Origin: Streptomyces sp. XM4193
Lineage (GTDB): Bacteria > Actinomycetota > Actinomycetes > Streptomycetales > Streptomycetaceae
Length of the DNA: 64,000 nucleotides
Reading direction: 5' to 3'
Assembly (NCBI RefSeq): GCF_023072595.1
Contig: NZ_JALLGK010000002.1
Span: 62,001-126,000 of the forward strand
Part shown: in pieces, positions 24,414 to 34,400 of the stretch
How the letters are laid out: every line of letters begins with the position of its first letter
How positions within the stretch are numbered: position 1 is the first letter of the stretch
The notes under the pieces: model-generated
Told to the model about the DNA's origin: nothing
The model's database searches: none
Seen by the model: the letters and a program-made list of their open reading frames with translations, nothing else
Program-made: the position numbers and the translations under genes

Positions 24414-27290
24414 ATGAGCCAGACCACCAATCCTGCCGAGAACGCGGCGCCGCACCGCTACACCGCGGCTCTGGCCGCCGAGATCGAGGCACGCTGGCAG
24501 GACTTCTGGGACAAGGACGGCACGTACGAGGCGCCCAACCCGACGGGCGACCTCGCCGCGAGCGGCGACCGGGCCGAAATCACCGCGCGCCCGAGGCAGT
24601 TCGTGATGGACATGTTCCCGTATCCCTCGGGCGCGGGTCTGCACGTCGGCCACCCGCTCGGGTACATCGCAACGGACGTCTACGCCCGCTTCCAGCGGAT
24701 GAACGGCTACAACGTCCTGCACACCCTGGGCTTCGACGCCTTCGGCCTGCCGGCCGAGCAGTACGCGGTGCAGACCGGCACCCATCCTCGGATCTCCACC
24801 GAGGCCAACATGGAGAACATGAAACTCCAGCTGCGCAGGCTGGGGTTGGGCCACGACAAGCGCCGCAGCTTCGCCACGATCGACCCGGAGTACTACCGCT
24901 GGACCCAGTGGATCTTCGTGCAGATCTTCAACTCCTGGTACGACGAGCGGGCGGACCGGGCTCGGCCGATCAGCACCCTCGTCGCGGAGTTCGAGTCCGG
25001 TGAGCGGGAGACGCCCGAAGGAGCCGCGGCCTGGGGCGAGATGAACGCCTCCGAACGTGCCGATCTGCTGGGCGAGTACCGGCTGGCCTACGCCTCGGAC
25101 GCACCGGTCAACTGGTGTCCGGGCCTGGGCACCGTGCTGGCGAACGAGGAGGTCACCGCCGAGGGGCGCTCGGAACGCGGCAACTTCCCCGTTTTCAAGG
25201 CCAAGCTCCGGCAGTGGAACATGCGCATCACTGCTTACGCGGAGCGCCTGCTCCGGGACCTGGACGCGCTGGACTGGCCGGAGGCCATCAAGCTGCAGCA
25301 GCGGAACTGGATCGGGCGCTCGGAGGGAGCGCGGCTGGACTTCCCGGTCGGCGACGGCCAGGGGATCACCGTCTTCACCACACGGCAGGACACCCTCTTC
25401 GGCGCCACCTACATGGTGCTCGCCCCCGAGCATCCTCTGGTGGACTCGCTGGTGCCGGCCGCCTGGCCGGAACAGACGCACGAGGCGTGGACCGGCGGTC
25501 ACGGCGAACCCGCCGCCGCCGTCGCCGAGTACCGGCAGCGGGCTGCGACCAAGTCCGACGTCGAGCGCCAGGCCGACGCCAAGCAGAAGACCGGTGTGTT
25601 CACCGGGGCCTACGCCACCAACCCGGTGACCGGTGAGCAGGTCCCTGTCTTCATCGCCGACTATGTGCTGATGGGCTACGGCACCGGCGCGATCATGGCC
25701 GTACCCGCCCACGACAACCGCGACTTCGCGTTCGCCCGCGCCTTCGAACTGCCCGTGCGCTGTGTGGTCGAACCCGGAGACGGCCGCAGCACCGACACCT
25801 CGACCTGGGACGAGGCCTTCGTCTCGGGCGAGGCGAAGCTCGTCAACTCCTCCGGCGAGGGCGTGACCCTGGACGGCCTGAGCGTGCCGGAAGCCAAGAC
25901 GGAGATGAACCGCTGGCTGACGGAGAACGGTATCGGCGAGGGCACCGTCAACTACCGGCTGCGCGACTGGCTGTTCAGCCGGCAGCGGTACTGGGGCGAG
26001 CCGTTCCCGATCGTCTACGACGAGGAAGGCATCGCCCACTCGCTGCCGGAGTCCCAGCTGCCCCTGACTCTGCCCGAGGTCGACGACTACTCGCCCCGCA
26101 CGTTCGACCCCGACGATGCGGACACGTCCCCCGAGACTCCGCTGTCGCGGGACGAGGACTGGGTCAATGTCACCCTGGACCTGGGCGACGGACCGAAGAA
26201 GTACCGGCGCGAGACCAACACCATGCCCAACTGGGCAGGTTCCTGCTGGTACGAGATGCGCTACCTCGACCCGCACAACGACCGGCAGCTGGTCGACCCG
26301 GAGATCGAGCAGTACTGGATGGGGCCGCGCGAGGGCGTGCCGCTGGGCGGAGTCGACCTCTACGTGGGTGGCAGCGAGCACGCCGTGCTGCACCTGCTGT
26401 ACGCCCGCTTCTGGTCCAAGGTGCTGCACGACCTGGGCCACGTCTCTGCTGCCGAGCCGTTCCACAAGCTCTACAACCAGGGAATGATCCAGGCCTACGT
26501 CTACCGGGACAGCCGTGGCTTCCCGGTGCCCGCGGCCGAGGTCGAGGAGCGCGAGGGCGGGTACTTCCACGACGGGAAGCCGGTCAAGCGTGAGCTCGGC
26601 AAGATGGGCAAGTCCCTGAAGAACGCCGTGACCCCGGACGAGATCTGCCGCGACTACGGCGCGGACACTCTGCGCCTGTACGAGATGGCGATGGGGCCGC
26701 TCGATGTCTCGCGCCCGTGGGACACCCGGGCGGTCATCGGCCAGTACCGGCTGCTCCAGCGGGTCTGGCGGAACGTCGTCGACGAGGCGAGCGGTGAGGT
26801 GTCCGTCACGGAAGGTCCGCCGAGCGAGGACACCCTGCGTGCTCTGCACAAGGCGATCGACGGCGTCGGTCAGGACCTGACCAATCTGCGGTTCAACACT
26901 GCGATTGCCAAGATCACTGAGCTGAACAACCACGTCACCAAGGTGCGGGAGGTTCCGCGCGAGGTCGCGGAGGGGCTGGTACTGCTGCTTGCGCCGCTGG
27001 CGCCGCACATCGCCGAGGAGCTGTGGCGCAAGCTCGGGCACGACGATTCCGTCACCCTGCGCGACTTCCCGGTGGCCGACCCCGCGTATGTCGTGGACGA
27101 GGCCGTGACCTGCGTGGTTCAGATCAAGGGCAAGGTCAAGGCGCGCCTGGAGGTGTCGCCGGCGATCGAGGAACAGGAGCTCGAGGCTCTCGCGCTCGCT
27201 GCCCCGCCGGTCGTCGAGGCGCTCGGTGGTGGGGGCATCCGCAAGGTGATCGTCAAGGCGCCCAAGCTGGTCAACATCGTGCCGGCCTGA
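24414..27290 (+). CDS. leuS: Leucyl-tRNA synthetase
   Basis: The 958-residue class I synthetase charges tRNA-Leu. Visible are the HIGH-type motif HVGH at 77-80 in [17 protein letters not shown], a CP1 editing domain (about 250-470, with [21 protein letters not shown] and [20 protein letters not shown]), the catalytic [18 protein letters not shown] segment and the signature KMGKS at 730-734 (KMSKS variant). An anticodon-binding helical domain and the C-terminal domain follow. I chose the ATG at 24414 ([16 protein letters not shown]) behind GAGG; an upstream in-frame GTG at 24354 falls inside the terminator hairpin. The gene is preceded by a leader peptide and attenuator and followed by a hairpin. 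Confidence 0.98.
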   Translation: MSQTTNPAENAAPHRYTAALAAEIEARWQDFWDKDGTYEAPNPTGDLAASGDRAEITARPRQFVMDMFPYPSGAGLHVGHPLGYIATDVYARFQRMNGYNVLHTLGFDAFGLPAEQYAVQTGTHPRISTEANMENMKLQLRRLGLGHDKRRSFATIDPEYYRWTQWIFVQIFNSWYDERADRARPISTLVAEFESGERETPEGAAAWGEMNASERADLLGEYRLAYASDAPVNWCPGLGTVLANEEVTAEGRSERGNFPVFKAKLRQWNMRITAYAERLLRDLDALDWPEAIKLQQRNWIGRSEGARLDFPVGDGQGITVFTTRQDTLFGATYMVLAPEHPLVDSLVPAAWPEQTHEAWTGGHGEPAAAVAEYRQRAATKSDVERQADAKQKTGVFTGAYATNPVTGEQVPVFIADYVLMGYGTGAIMAVPAHDNRDFAFARAFELPVRCVVEPGDGRSTDTSTWDEAFVSGEAKLVNSSGEGVTLDGLSVPEAKTEMNRWLTENGIGEGTVNYRLRDWLFSRQRYWGEPFPIVYDEEGIAHSLPESQLPLTLPEVDDYSPRTFDPDDADTSPETPLSRDEDWVNVTLDLGDGPKKYRRETNTMPNWAGSCWYEMRYLDPHNDRQLVDPEIEQYWMGPREGVPLGGVDLYVGGSEHAVLHLLYARFWSKVLHDLGHVSAAEPFHKLYNQGMIQAYVYRDSRGFPVPAAEVEEREGGYFHDGKPVKRELGKMGKSLKNAVTPDEICRDYGADTLRLYEMAMGPLDVSRPWDTRAVIGQYRLLQRVWRNVVDEASGEVSVTEGPPSEDTLRALHKAIDGVGQDLTNLRFNTAIAKITELNNHVTKVREVPREVAEGLVLLLAPLAPHIAEELWRKLGHDDSVTLRDFPVADPAYVVDEAVTCVVQIKGKVKARLEVSPAIEEQELEALALAAPPVVEALGGGGIRKVIVKAPKLVNIVPA

Positions 27291-27333
27291 ATCTCGCGCG
27301 ACGCCGGGCTCCGCTGCCCCTACGGGTGCGGAA

Positions 27334-27372
27334 CGGGGCGGTCCGGGTTCCTTCGGGGATCGGGCCGCCCCG
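27334..27372 (+). terminator. Hairpin terminator after leuS
   Basis: A 12-bp stem with one wobble pair (27334-27345 and 27361-27372; core CGGGGCGG/CCGCCCCG) and a 15-nt loop lies about 45 nt after the leuS stop. Confidence 0.7.
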
Positions 27373-27498
27373 CAGCGCTTCCCGGGCCGTTTACTCTGGG
27401 AGGACCGGCCCGAGGCGTGGTCACCAGAGACCGTGCCCACCGCGCAGCGAGCAGCCCGCTGCGAGGTGTGCGGCCGAGATTCGTAAGGGGCGTTCGGA

Positions 27499-28353
27499 AT
27501 GGGTGTGGCCACCGCCGTCTTCACCGTACTGATGCTGCTCTGCGTGACGTTCGCGATCGTCGCGGCGGTGCGAGCGGCCAGAGCGGTCAGCCGCGGAATG
27601 GAACGCGCCAGCAGCCAGGTCCGCCGCGGCATCGACGACACCTCCATCAAGATCAAGGCTGCCCAGCCGGGTCCGGTCGGCCAGGTCGCTCGCCTCCGGC
27701 TGGAGCTGCGGGCTTCGGTGGACCAGGCCAAGCGTGAGCTTGCCGCAGGGTCGGCGGAGGACGCCTCACTGCGGGAGGCCCTCGGGCTGCTCGACCAGCT
27801 GCACGACCACGCGCGTGTGCTGGACCGGGAGTTGGCCGGACTCATGGACCGCGAGCCCGATCGGCGTCGTATCGCTGCACGACTGCCGCAGGTGCGGGAG
27901 CGGGCCCAGGAGATCAGGTCCTCGGCGGACTCGCTGCGCCTCGCCGCCCAGGACCGTGCACGACGCCACGACGCGGACGGGCTCGCATCGTTGCGCGAGC
28001 AGATCGACATCGAGTCCGGTGCACTGCGGCACTGGGCTCCGGCGACGCCCCCGGGCGTTGCCGAAGCAGGCACCGACGGCAGGATCGCCGGATCGTCCAA
28101 GCAACCCGGCACAAGCGGTGCGAGCGCTTCGGGCGCGGCCGGCGCTTCCGAAGCCGCGGACGGCGACGCCTCCGGGGACGGCCCGGTTGCAGCCGCCCAG
28201 GGACGGGCCGCTGTCGGCGCTTCCTCGGACTCCGACACCGGCGCCTCCGACGCCACGGCCAGAACATCCCGGTGGGATGTCGGCGGCCTCTGGGAGGCGC
28301 GCAGCCAGCTGCCGGGCCTGGGCCGCCGCAAGCGCAGCCGTGATCTCGGCTGA
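27499..28353 (+). CDS. Membrane-anchored coiled-coil protein of unknown function
   Basis: The 284-residue protein has one N-terminal membrane helix (about 5-25, VFTVLMLLCVTFAIVAAV). A charged, heptad-like helical region of ~150 residues follows (QVARLRLELRASVDQAKREL, LDQLHDHARVLDRELAGLMD, RRIAARLPQVRERAQEIRSS), then a Ser/Gly/Ala-rich tail ending in a basic cluster (GRRKRSRDLG). No enzymatic motif is seen. The topology (short outside, long inside) and coiled coil suggest a scaffold or partner protein at the membrane. A ribosome site (GTAAGGGGCG) precedes the ATG. It stands between leuS and degV with gaps on both sides, probably as its own unit. Confidence 0.78.
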   Translation: MGVATAVFTVLMLLCVTFAIVAAVRAARAVSRGMERASSQVRRGIDDTSIKIKAAQPGPVGQVARLRLELRASVDQAKRELAAGSAEDASLREALGLLDQLHDHARVLDRELAGLMDREPDRRRIAARLPQVRERAQEIRSSADSLRLAAQDRARRHDADGLASLREQIDIESGALRHWAPATPPGVAEAGTDGRIAGSSKQPGTSGASASGAAGASEAADGDASGDGPVAAAQGRAAVGASSDSDTGASDATARTSRWDVGGLWEARSQLPGLGRRKRSRDLG

Positions 28354-28512
28354 GCTCGCAGCGCGATGAGAACCCAAGTACCGTGCCGGAGAACGGAGTT
28401 GGGCCGCCACTTGGGCGAAGCCGACGCTTGAGAGGCTTTGTTGGCCCCGTGACCTGCTCGGAAGCCGGGGCCGACCTGCCGCTGAGGCGGCGCACACAGT
28501 ACTCTCCGGCAC

Positions 28513-29367
28513 ATGTCCGCTCCTGTCTCGATCATCACTGACTCCACGGCGTATCTGCCGCCTGCCGCGTTGCTCAGTGAGCAGATCACCACCGTGCCCC
28601 TGACGGTGGTGGTGGACGGTGAGGCGCATGAGGAGGGCGAGGGCGTCACGGCTGCCTCCTTGGCCGAAGCGCTGAGGAAGCACCGCCCGGTGACCACATC
28701 ACGCCCGAGCCCCGAGGCTTTCGCCGCCGCCTATCGGGCGGCCGCCGACGCGGGGGCAGAAGGCATCGTCTCGCTGCATCTGTCCGCCGAGGTGTCCGGC
28801 ACCTATGACGCGGCAGTGCTCGCCGCAGCCGGATCCCCGGTGCCCGTGAGGGTGGTGGACAGTGGGATGGTCGCCATGGCACTCGGATTCAGCGCCCTCG
28901 CCGCAGCCCGGACCGCTCGGGAGGAGGGCGGCCTGGACGCGGTGGTCCGCGCTGCTCGACAACGTGCGGAGCGGACCTCGGCGCTCTTCTACGTGGACAC
29001 CCTGGACTATCTGCGACGCGGCGGTCGGATCGGGACTGCGCAGGCGCTGCTCGGGTCGGCTCTCGCTGTGAAGCCGCTGCTCGAGCTGACGGAGGGGCGT
29101 ATCCAGCCGCTCGAGAAGGTGCGCACCGCCAGCAGGGCGATCGCGCGACTCGAGGAGCTCACCGTGGCGAGAGCGGCTGCGCTGGAAGCGCCGGTCGAGG
29201 TCGCAGTGCACCATCTCGCCGCGTCCGAGCGGGCCGAGGCTCTTGCCGACAATCTGCGTGAGCGGGTCGGTGATCTGGTGAATCTGCATGTGAGTGAGGT
29301 GGGTGCCGTCATCGGCGCCCACACCGGGCCCGGGCTGCTGGGAGCTGTGGTGACTCCGGCGCAGTGA
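28513..29367 (+). CDS. DegV family fatty-acid-binding protein
   Basis: The 284-residue product has DegV hallmarks: SIITDSTAYLPP at the N-terminus, TTSRPSPEAFAAAY (the T-S-[QR]-P fatty-acid head-group motif), LSAEVSGTYDAA, and YVDTLDYLRRGGRIG leading to PLLEL. In Gram-positive bacteria FakB proteins of this family present exogenous fatty acids to the FakA kinase; no FakA-type gene is visible in the window. It may instead bind another lipid. It is monocistronic here, followed by ~670 bp without a gene. Confidence 0.9.
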   Translation: MSAPVSIITDSTAYLPPAALLSEQITTVPLTVVVDGEAHEEGEGVTAASLAEALRKHRPVTTSRPSPEAFAAAYRAAADAGAEGIVSLHLSAEVSGTYDAAVLAAAGSPVPVRVVDSGMVAMALGFSALAAARTAREEGGLDAVVRAARQRAERTSALFYVDTLDYLRRGGRIGTAQALLGSALAVKPLLELTEGRIQPLEKVRTASRAIARLEELTVARAAALEAPVEVAVHHLAASERAEALADNLRERVGDLVNLHVSEVGAVIGAHTGPGLLGAVVTPAQ

Positions 29368-29962
29368 CCGTGCTGGGTGTTCAGTGCCACTGACGGTGCG
29401 GCGTTCCGCCGGCCCCTGCGTGCTGTCGTCGAACGGGCTGATGTGTGTGGCAGTCATGGGTTGGACGTGGGACAGGACGAGTGGATGCATGAGTGCTCCA
29501 GAAGCCGCGGTGCTCCGCGGTGAGTGGGCCGGTGAGTGTGCCGTGCGCGAAGCCGGTAGCCGGCGCGGTCTGGGACGAAGCGTTGGACCTGCCGCAGCAG
29601 GGGAACGGCGTTTGCCGGCAGGGCTGTTGCGAGGAGCAGACGAGGTCGTCCGCCGTGAAGTCGTCGTCTGCGTCGCATGGTTGTTCTCGTCGAGGGGGAG
29701 CGCAAGGGCCTTCATCTCCCATCGAGAGGGCCTTAGAGGTTCCTCGCATTGAGGTCTCCGGAACCGCCGACTCCCGTGCTGAGCAGGAGCTGAGGCGACT
29801 GGGAGTGGCATGGGAACGACCGCTCGAGGGCGCTTTTCCGGGCAGCTGACTCAGGCGCTCCCTCACTCTTTCGGGGCTCCTCAGATTGGTTGGTTGACGC
29901 CTCTCTAGGTGGTCCGCCGTATGCCCAAGCTGGAGGTGTCTTAGGTCGGACGGGTGACGCAG
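29368..29962. other. Gene-poor region upstream of comEA
   Basis: Nearly 600 bp hold no ORF I would defend: open frames have atypical composition, no ribosome sites and no recognisable motifs. GC content looks slightly lower than in the neighbours. A decayed gene is possible. Confidence 0.5.
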
Positions 29963-29989
29963 TTATGCACAACTTGCGAGTTATCCACA
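29963..29989 (+). promoter_or_regulatory. Two DnaA-box-like sites upstream of comEA
   Basis: TTATGCACA (29963-29971) and TTATCCACA (29981-29989) both match the TTATNCACA DnaA box and lie in the same orientation 18 bp apart, 52 bp ahead of the comEA start. Whether DnaA binds is untested. Confidence 0.5.
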
Positions 29990-30040
29990 GGATTTGAGTG
30001 AGATCAGCGGGATGTGCGGATCCGTCGTAGCGTCCGCCGC

Positions 30041-31474
30041 ATGACTTCTCGATCGCAGGTGGACTCGGCGGGACCCGGCCGTACCCGGAGGGCACAGAGG
30101 GGAGCTCAGCGGCGTCACAGCGGTGGCAGGCCCTCGAGCCCGCGGGTACTGCGCACTTCCGCGGTGAGAGACGGATCCGCCGGCCTCGGCGATGCCGAGG
30201 CCGTGGCGAGGGCCCGTGCCGCAGCTCTGTTCGCCCAGACCCCGACGGTGCCCGGCGGCGCCGACACAGCGGTGCGCGGCGGCGCAGAGGTCGCTCGGCC
30301 AGGACCGCCGGCGCACGGGAAGCCGGCCCGCTCGGGCGAGCGGTCGCGCACTCCGGGGGCCGTGCCGATGTTGCACGCGGGGTCTCGCGGGTGCCGAGTG
30401 ATCGTGCGTTCCTCGTCGTCGGCGCTGCAGCCCTCGCCCGGCCCGACGCGAGGAGTCCGGATTCTCCCGAGGGCGGAGGCCATCGCGGAAGCTCGGGCTG
30501 CAGTGCGTCGCAGCCGGTGGGCGTCCGCCCGTGCCGTGCAGGCACGTCTCGAAGCTGCCGGAGACGAGCCCGCGGCCGAAGCTGCGCCCGTCTTGATCCG
30601 GGGCGCCCGAACGGTTGTGGCAGCGGGCGGCCCGCGGGGCGGCGGGCAGGGCTCCGGCGCCGCTCGTCGGTGTGACGGTCGTGGACGGCGCGAGCGGCCG
30701 GACGCTCCGCCGGACACGCAACCGATGGTCCCAGAGCCCGTGTTGACTCCGGCGGAGCGTCTTCGGACCGCCTTCCGTGAGCGGCTCCCGCTGTGGTGTC
30801 GCACCCGGTGCGGGCTCAACCTCAAGGCGCTGGCGGCGCTGGCCGTAGTGCTGGTCGTGGCCATCGGTCTCGCACTGCACCACCTGTGGAGCGGGAGGGC
30901 AGAGCCGATCGCCGCACCGGGCCTGGCGGCGGAAGAGGAATCGGGCGAGGCAGCGAGCACGCTCGCGCCGGCGCCCTCCACCGCGAGCGCCGGTTCCGAC
31001 GGCGCAGCGGGCGGCGGGACGGGAGCTTCCGGCAAGTCGCTGCTCGTCGACGTCGTCGGCGAGGTGCGCAAGCCCGGAGTGCATCGGTTGCCCGCCGGAT
31101 CACGTGTCAAGGACGCTCTGCGGGCCGCGGGCGGCGTCACCTCCGATGCTTCGGCGCAGGGCCTGAACCGAGCACGACCTGTGGCCGACGGCGAGCAGAT
31201 CGTCGTGGCCGAGCAGGGTGAGCAAGTGCCGTCGGGCAGTGGGGACAGTGGGCCGTCACCACCGTCGGCGCCGGCTGCCGGGGGAGTGGTGAGTCTCAAC
31301 TCGGCCACTGCGGAACAGCTCGAGACTCTGCCGGGCATCGGGCCCGTGCTCGCTCAGCAGATCGTCGAGTTTCGCACCAATCAGGGCGGCTTCAGCTCGG
31401 TCGAGCAGCTCAGACAGGTGAGCGGTATCGGTGACCATCGATACGCGACTCTGCGTCCTCTGGTCGGGCCATGA
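30041..31474 (+). CDS. comEA: ComEA-like helix-hairpin-helix DNA-binding protein
   Basis: The predicted product has 477 residues from the ATG at 30041; a GTG at 30014 would add nine, and neither has a good ribosome site. A long Arg/Ala/Gly-rich N-terminal part (~260 residues) precedes a membrane helix (ALAALAVVLVVAIGLAL). Outside the membrane come an SLBB domain (LLVDVVGEVRKPGVHRLPAG) and a C-terminal double helix-hairpin-helix (NSATAEQLETLPGIGPVLAQ; QVSGIGDHRYATLRPL) that binds DNA non-specifically. In competent bacteria ComEA hands DNA to ComEC. Streptomyces is not known for natural competence, so the true role is open. The stop overlaps comEC (ATGA). Confidence 0.88.
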   Translation: MTSRSQVDSAGPGRTRRAQRGAQRRHSGGRPSSPRVLRTSAVRDGSAGLGDAEAVARARAAALFAQTPTVPGGADTAVRGGAEVARPGPPAHGKPARSGERSRTPGAVPMLHAGSRGCRVIVRSSSSALQPSPGPTRGVRILPRAEAIAEARAAVRRSRWASARAVQARLEAAGDEPAAEAAPVLIRGARTVVAAGGPRGGGQGSGAARRCDGRGRRERPDAPPDTQPMVPEPVLTPAERLRTAFRERLPLWCRTRCGLNLKALAALAVVLVVAIGLALHHLWSGRAEPIAAPGLAAEEESGEAASTLAPAPSTASAGSDGAAGGGTGASGKSLLVDVVGEVRKPGVHRLPAGSRVKDALRAAGGVTSDASAQGLNRARPVADGEQIVVAEQGEQVPSGSGDSGPSPPSAPAAGGVVSLNSATAEQLETLPGIGPVLAQQIVEFRTNQGGFSSVEQLRQVSGIGDHRYATLRPLVGP

Positions 31475-34400
31475 CCCGGCCCGATCCGACCCCGCGTCCG
31501 ATGATCAGCCGACGTCGCAGCCGCCGAAAGCTACATCCCCGGCCGCCGAGCCGTCGACAGGAAGGAGACGGCACACCGGTCCGTTCAATGAGCGCGGTTG
31601 AGGAGTCGGAAGTCGGGGCCCGGCTCACGGGCGGGCCGGTCGCGGGCCTGGCGCGGGCGCGCCCGGAGGTCCACGCCGACTCCCGTAACCGGCTCGGCGC
31701 GTCCCAGCCCCGCACGGAGTCGCCGGCCGACCTCAGACTGCTGCCGCCCGCGATCGGCGCATGGGTGGGTGCCGCACTCGCTCCTGCGCTGAGCGCCGGC
31801 GCCGTGGGCCTCGGTGCGGTCGGCTGCTGCCTTGCCGCCACCGTCAGCGCGGTGGTCGGCCGGTGGCACCGCATGCGACGGTCCGGCAGCGATTCGCGGG
31901 CCGCCCCGGTCGGCGGAGTATGGGTCGCGGTGGCGGTGGCACTGCTGTGCGCCGCAGCCGGCGGCACGGTGGCTGCGCTGCACCGCGCCGCCGCCCTGGA
32001 CGGACCGCTGCCGCAGCTTGCCGAGCAACACGCCTACGTCACCGCCGAGTTGGAGTTGACCGGTGATGCGCGCAGAGCGAGGGCGGTGCCAGGGCGGGGT
32101 CCCGCCCCGGTCATGGTGACGGCAGAGGCGCGCTGGGTGCGTACGGCGGCAGGCGAGAGGACAGAGGTCAGCAACCCGGTTCTGGTGATCGCACCCCCGG
32201 AACAGGCCGACGATTGGTTGGAGCTGCTTCCCTCCACGCGGGTCGAAGTGGGGGCCCGGCTCGCACCTCCGTTGCCCGACCGCGGCGCGGAAGTCGCCGC
32301 GGTGCTGCGGGTCACCGCGGACGGCAGCCCTCGTACGGTGGGTGGCCCGACGTTTGCACAGCGGGTGGCCGGCGAGCTGAGAGCGGGTCTGTTGGCAGCG
32401 ACCGACGGTCTACCCACCGACGCGCGGGCGATGATCCCGGCAATCGTCGTGGGCGACGACTCGCGCATTCCTCCCGACCTCTGGGACGCCGTGCGCGATA
32501 CGGACATGACCCACGTCATTGTCGTCAGCGGTGCCCATGTCTCGATCGTGCTGGCGGTGCTGATCGGAGCGCCAGGCACCGCCTCGCGCGCCGAACGCCG
32601 TGGCCTGGCCGCCTGGTTCGGTGTCCCGTTGCGCACCACCGCTGTGCTCGGGGGCGGGTTGCTGCTGTGCTTCGTGGTGGTGTGCCGCCCGGGTCCAAGC
32701 GTGCTGCGCGCGGCCGTGTGCGGGGCGATCACCCTGGTTGCCATCGCGACCGGGCGGCGCCGCTCCCTTCTGCCCGCGCTGGCGGCGGCGGTGCTGGTGC
32801 TTCTCCTCTACGATCCCGCGCTGGCACGTTCCTTCGGCTTCCTGCTCTCGGTCCTGGCGACGGGCGCACTGCTGGTCCTCGCTCCCGGCTGGAGTCTCGC
32901 CCTGCAGCGACGAGGACTGCCGGTGCCTCTTGCCGAGGCACTGGCGGTGACGGCAGCCGCACAGGCGGTCTGTGCTCCTGTCGTCGTGGTGTTCGCCGCA
33001 CGCGTGAGCCTGATCGCGGTCCCCTGCAACCTGCTGGCGGGTATCGCCTTCGCTCCCGCGACTCTCCTGGGTTGCCTGGCGTTGGCGATCGCGCCGATCT
33101 CCCTTCCAATCGCGGCCTGCTTCGGATGGCTGGCCGGCTGGCCGGCGCAGTGGATTGCTCAAGTGGCGCGCACCGGTGCGGCGTTGCCGGGCGCGCAGAC
33201 CGGCTGGCCGGACGGCTGGGCCGGAGCGGCCCTGTTGGCCGCGGTGACGGTGCTGGTGCTGCTGGTGGTTCGCGTCGCCCTGCGGCAGGTCTGGCTGGCC
33301 GCTCTCTGCGTGCTGACACTGCTGTGCGCGGTGCTGCGTCCACAACCGCTGGACAGATTTCTCACCGGCTGGCCGCCCGCGGGGTGGCGGGTGGTCGCGT
33401 GCGATGTGGGGCAGGGCGATGCTCTGGTCCTCTCCACGGGTTCCGATTCCGCGGTGGTGGTGGATGTCGGCGAACGGCCGGAGGCGATCGACGAATGTCT
33501 GCGGCGGCTCGACGTCCGCCGGATTCCGCTGCTGATTCTCAGCCACTTCCACGCAGATCATGTGGCGGGCCTGCCCGGGGCGTTGCGCGGCAGATCGGTG
33601 GGCCTCATCCAGACCTCGCCGCTGCGCGAGCCTGAGGGACAGGCTGCCTTTGTCGAGCGGGTCGCACGGGAGGCCGGGGTGCCGACGGCTGTTCCCGGGC
33701 CGGGCGAGCGTCGCCGTCACGGGCCGTTGAGTTGGCAGGTGCTCTGGCCTCCTGCGCTGGTCGCGGGCCTGGGCGCGAACGACGCGAGCATCGCGGTTCT
33801 GGCACAGACGCGGGGGATGTCCGTATTCCTGCCGGGGGATCTCGAACCCCTCGCCCAGCAGCGGCTGTTGCGCGAGAATCCCGAGCTGCCCAGCGTTGAT
33901 GTGCTGAAGGTCGCGCACCACGGGTCGGCCTATCAGGACGCCGAGTTGATGGGCCGCCTGCGACCCCGTCTCGCCCTGGTCTCAGCCGGGCAGGACAACG
34001 GGTACGGGCACCCTGCCCCCGCCACGCTTCGTCTGCTGCGGTCGCAGGGTGCACATGTGGTGCGTACCGACACCGCCGGAGACCTGGCCGTGGTGGTTCG
34101 CCGAGGGCTACCGGTTCCGGTCGGTTCGGCGTCCGGGCGCGCCGTGTCGGGACGCCGGGGACGGAGGCGTCGAAAGCGGAGGACCCGGCCGCATCACGGC
34201 CGGCAGCCGAGGCACCCCGGTGGGCTCGGCAGGTGCGGGAAGCCGTCAGACGAGCCAGTCGCCGTCGCTCATCAGGAGGCGGTCGGCCAGTTCGTTCTCC
34301 TCCCGCCACGCGAGCAGCGTGTGGGGCGTGAAGCGCAGGAAAGTCCAGGCCGGTCTGTTGCGGGGGTCCCAGTTCAGCTTCGCGGCGAAGGTGTCGCCTG

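Noticed and set aside
29381..29866. A 161-codon minus-strand ORF downstream of degV
   Set aside because: Low-complexity, Arg/Ser/Pro-rich translation, no start signal and no recognisable motif.
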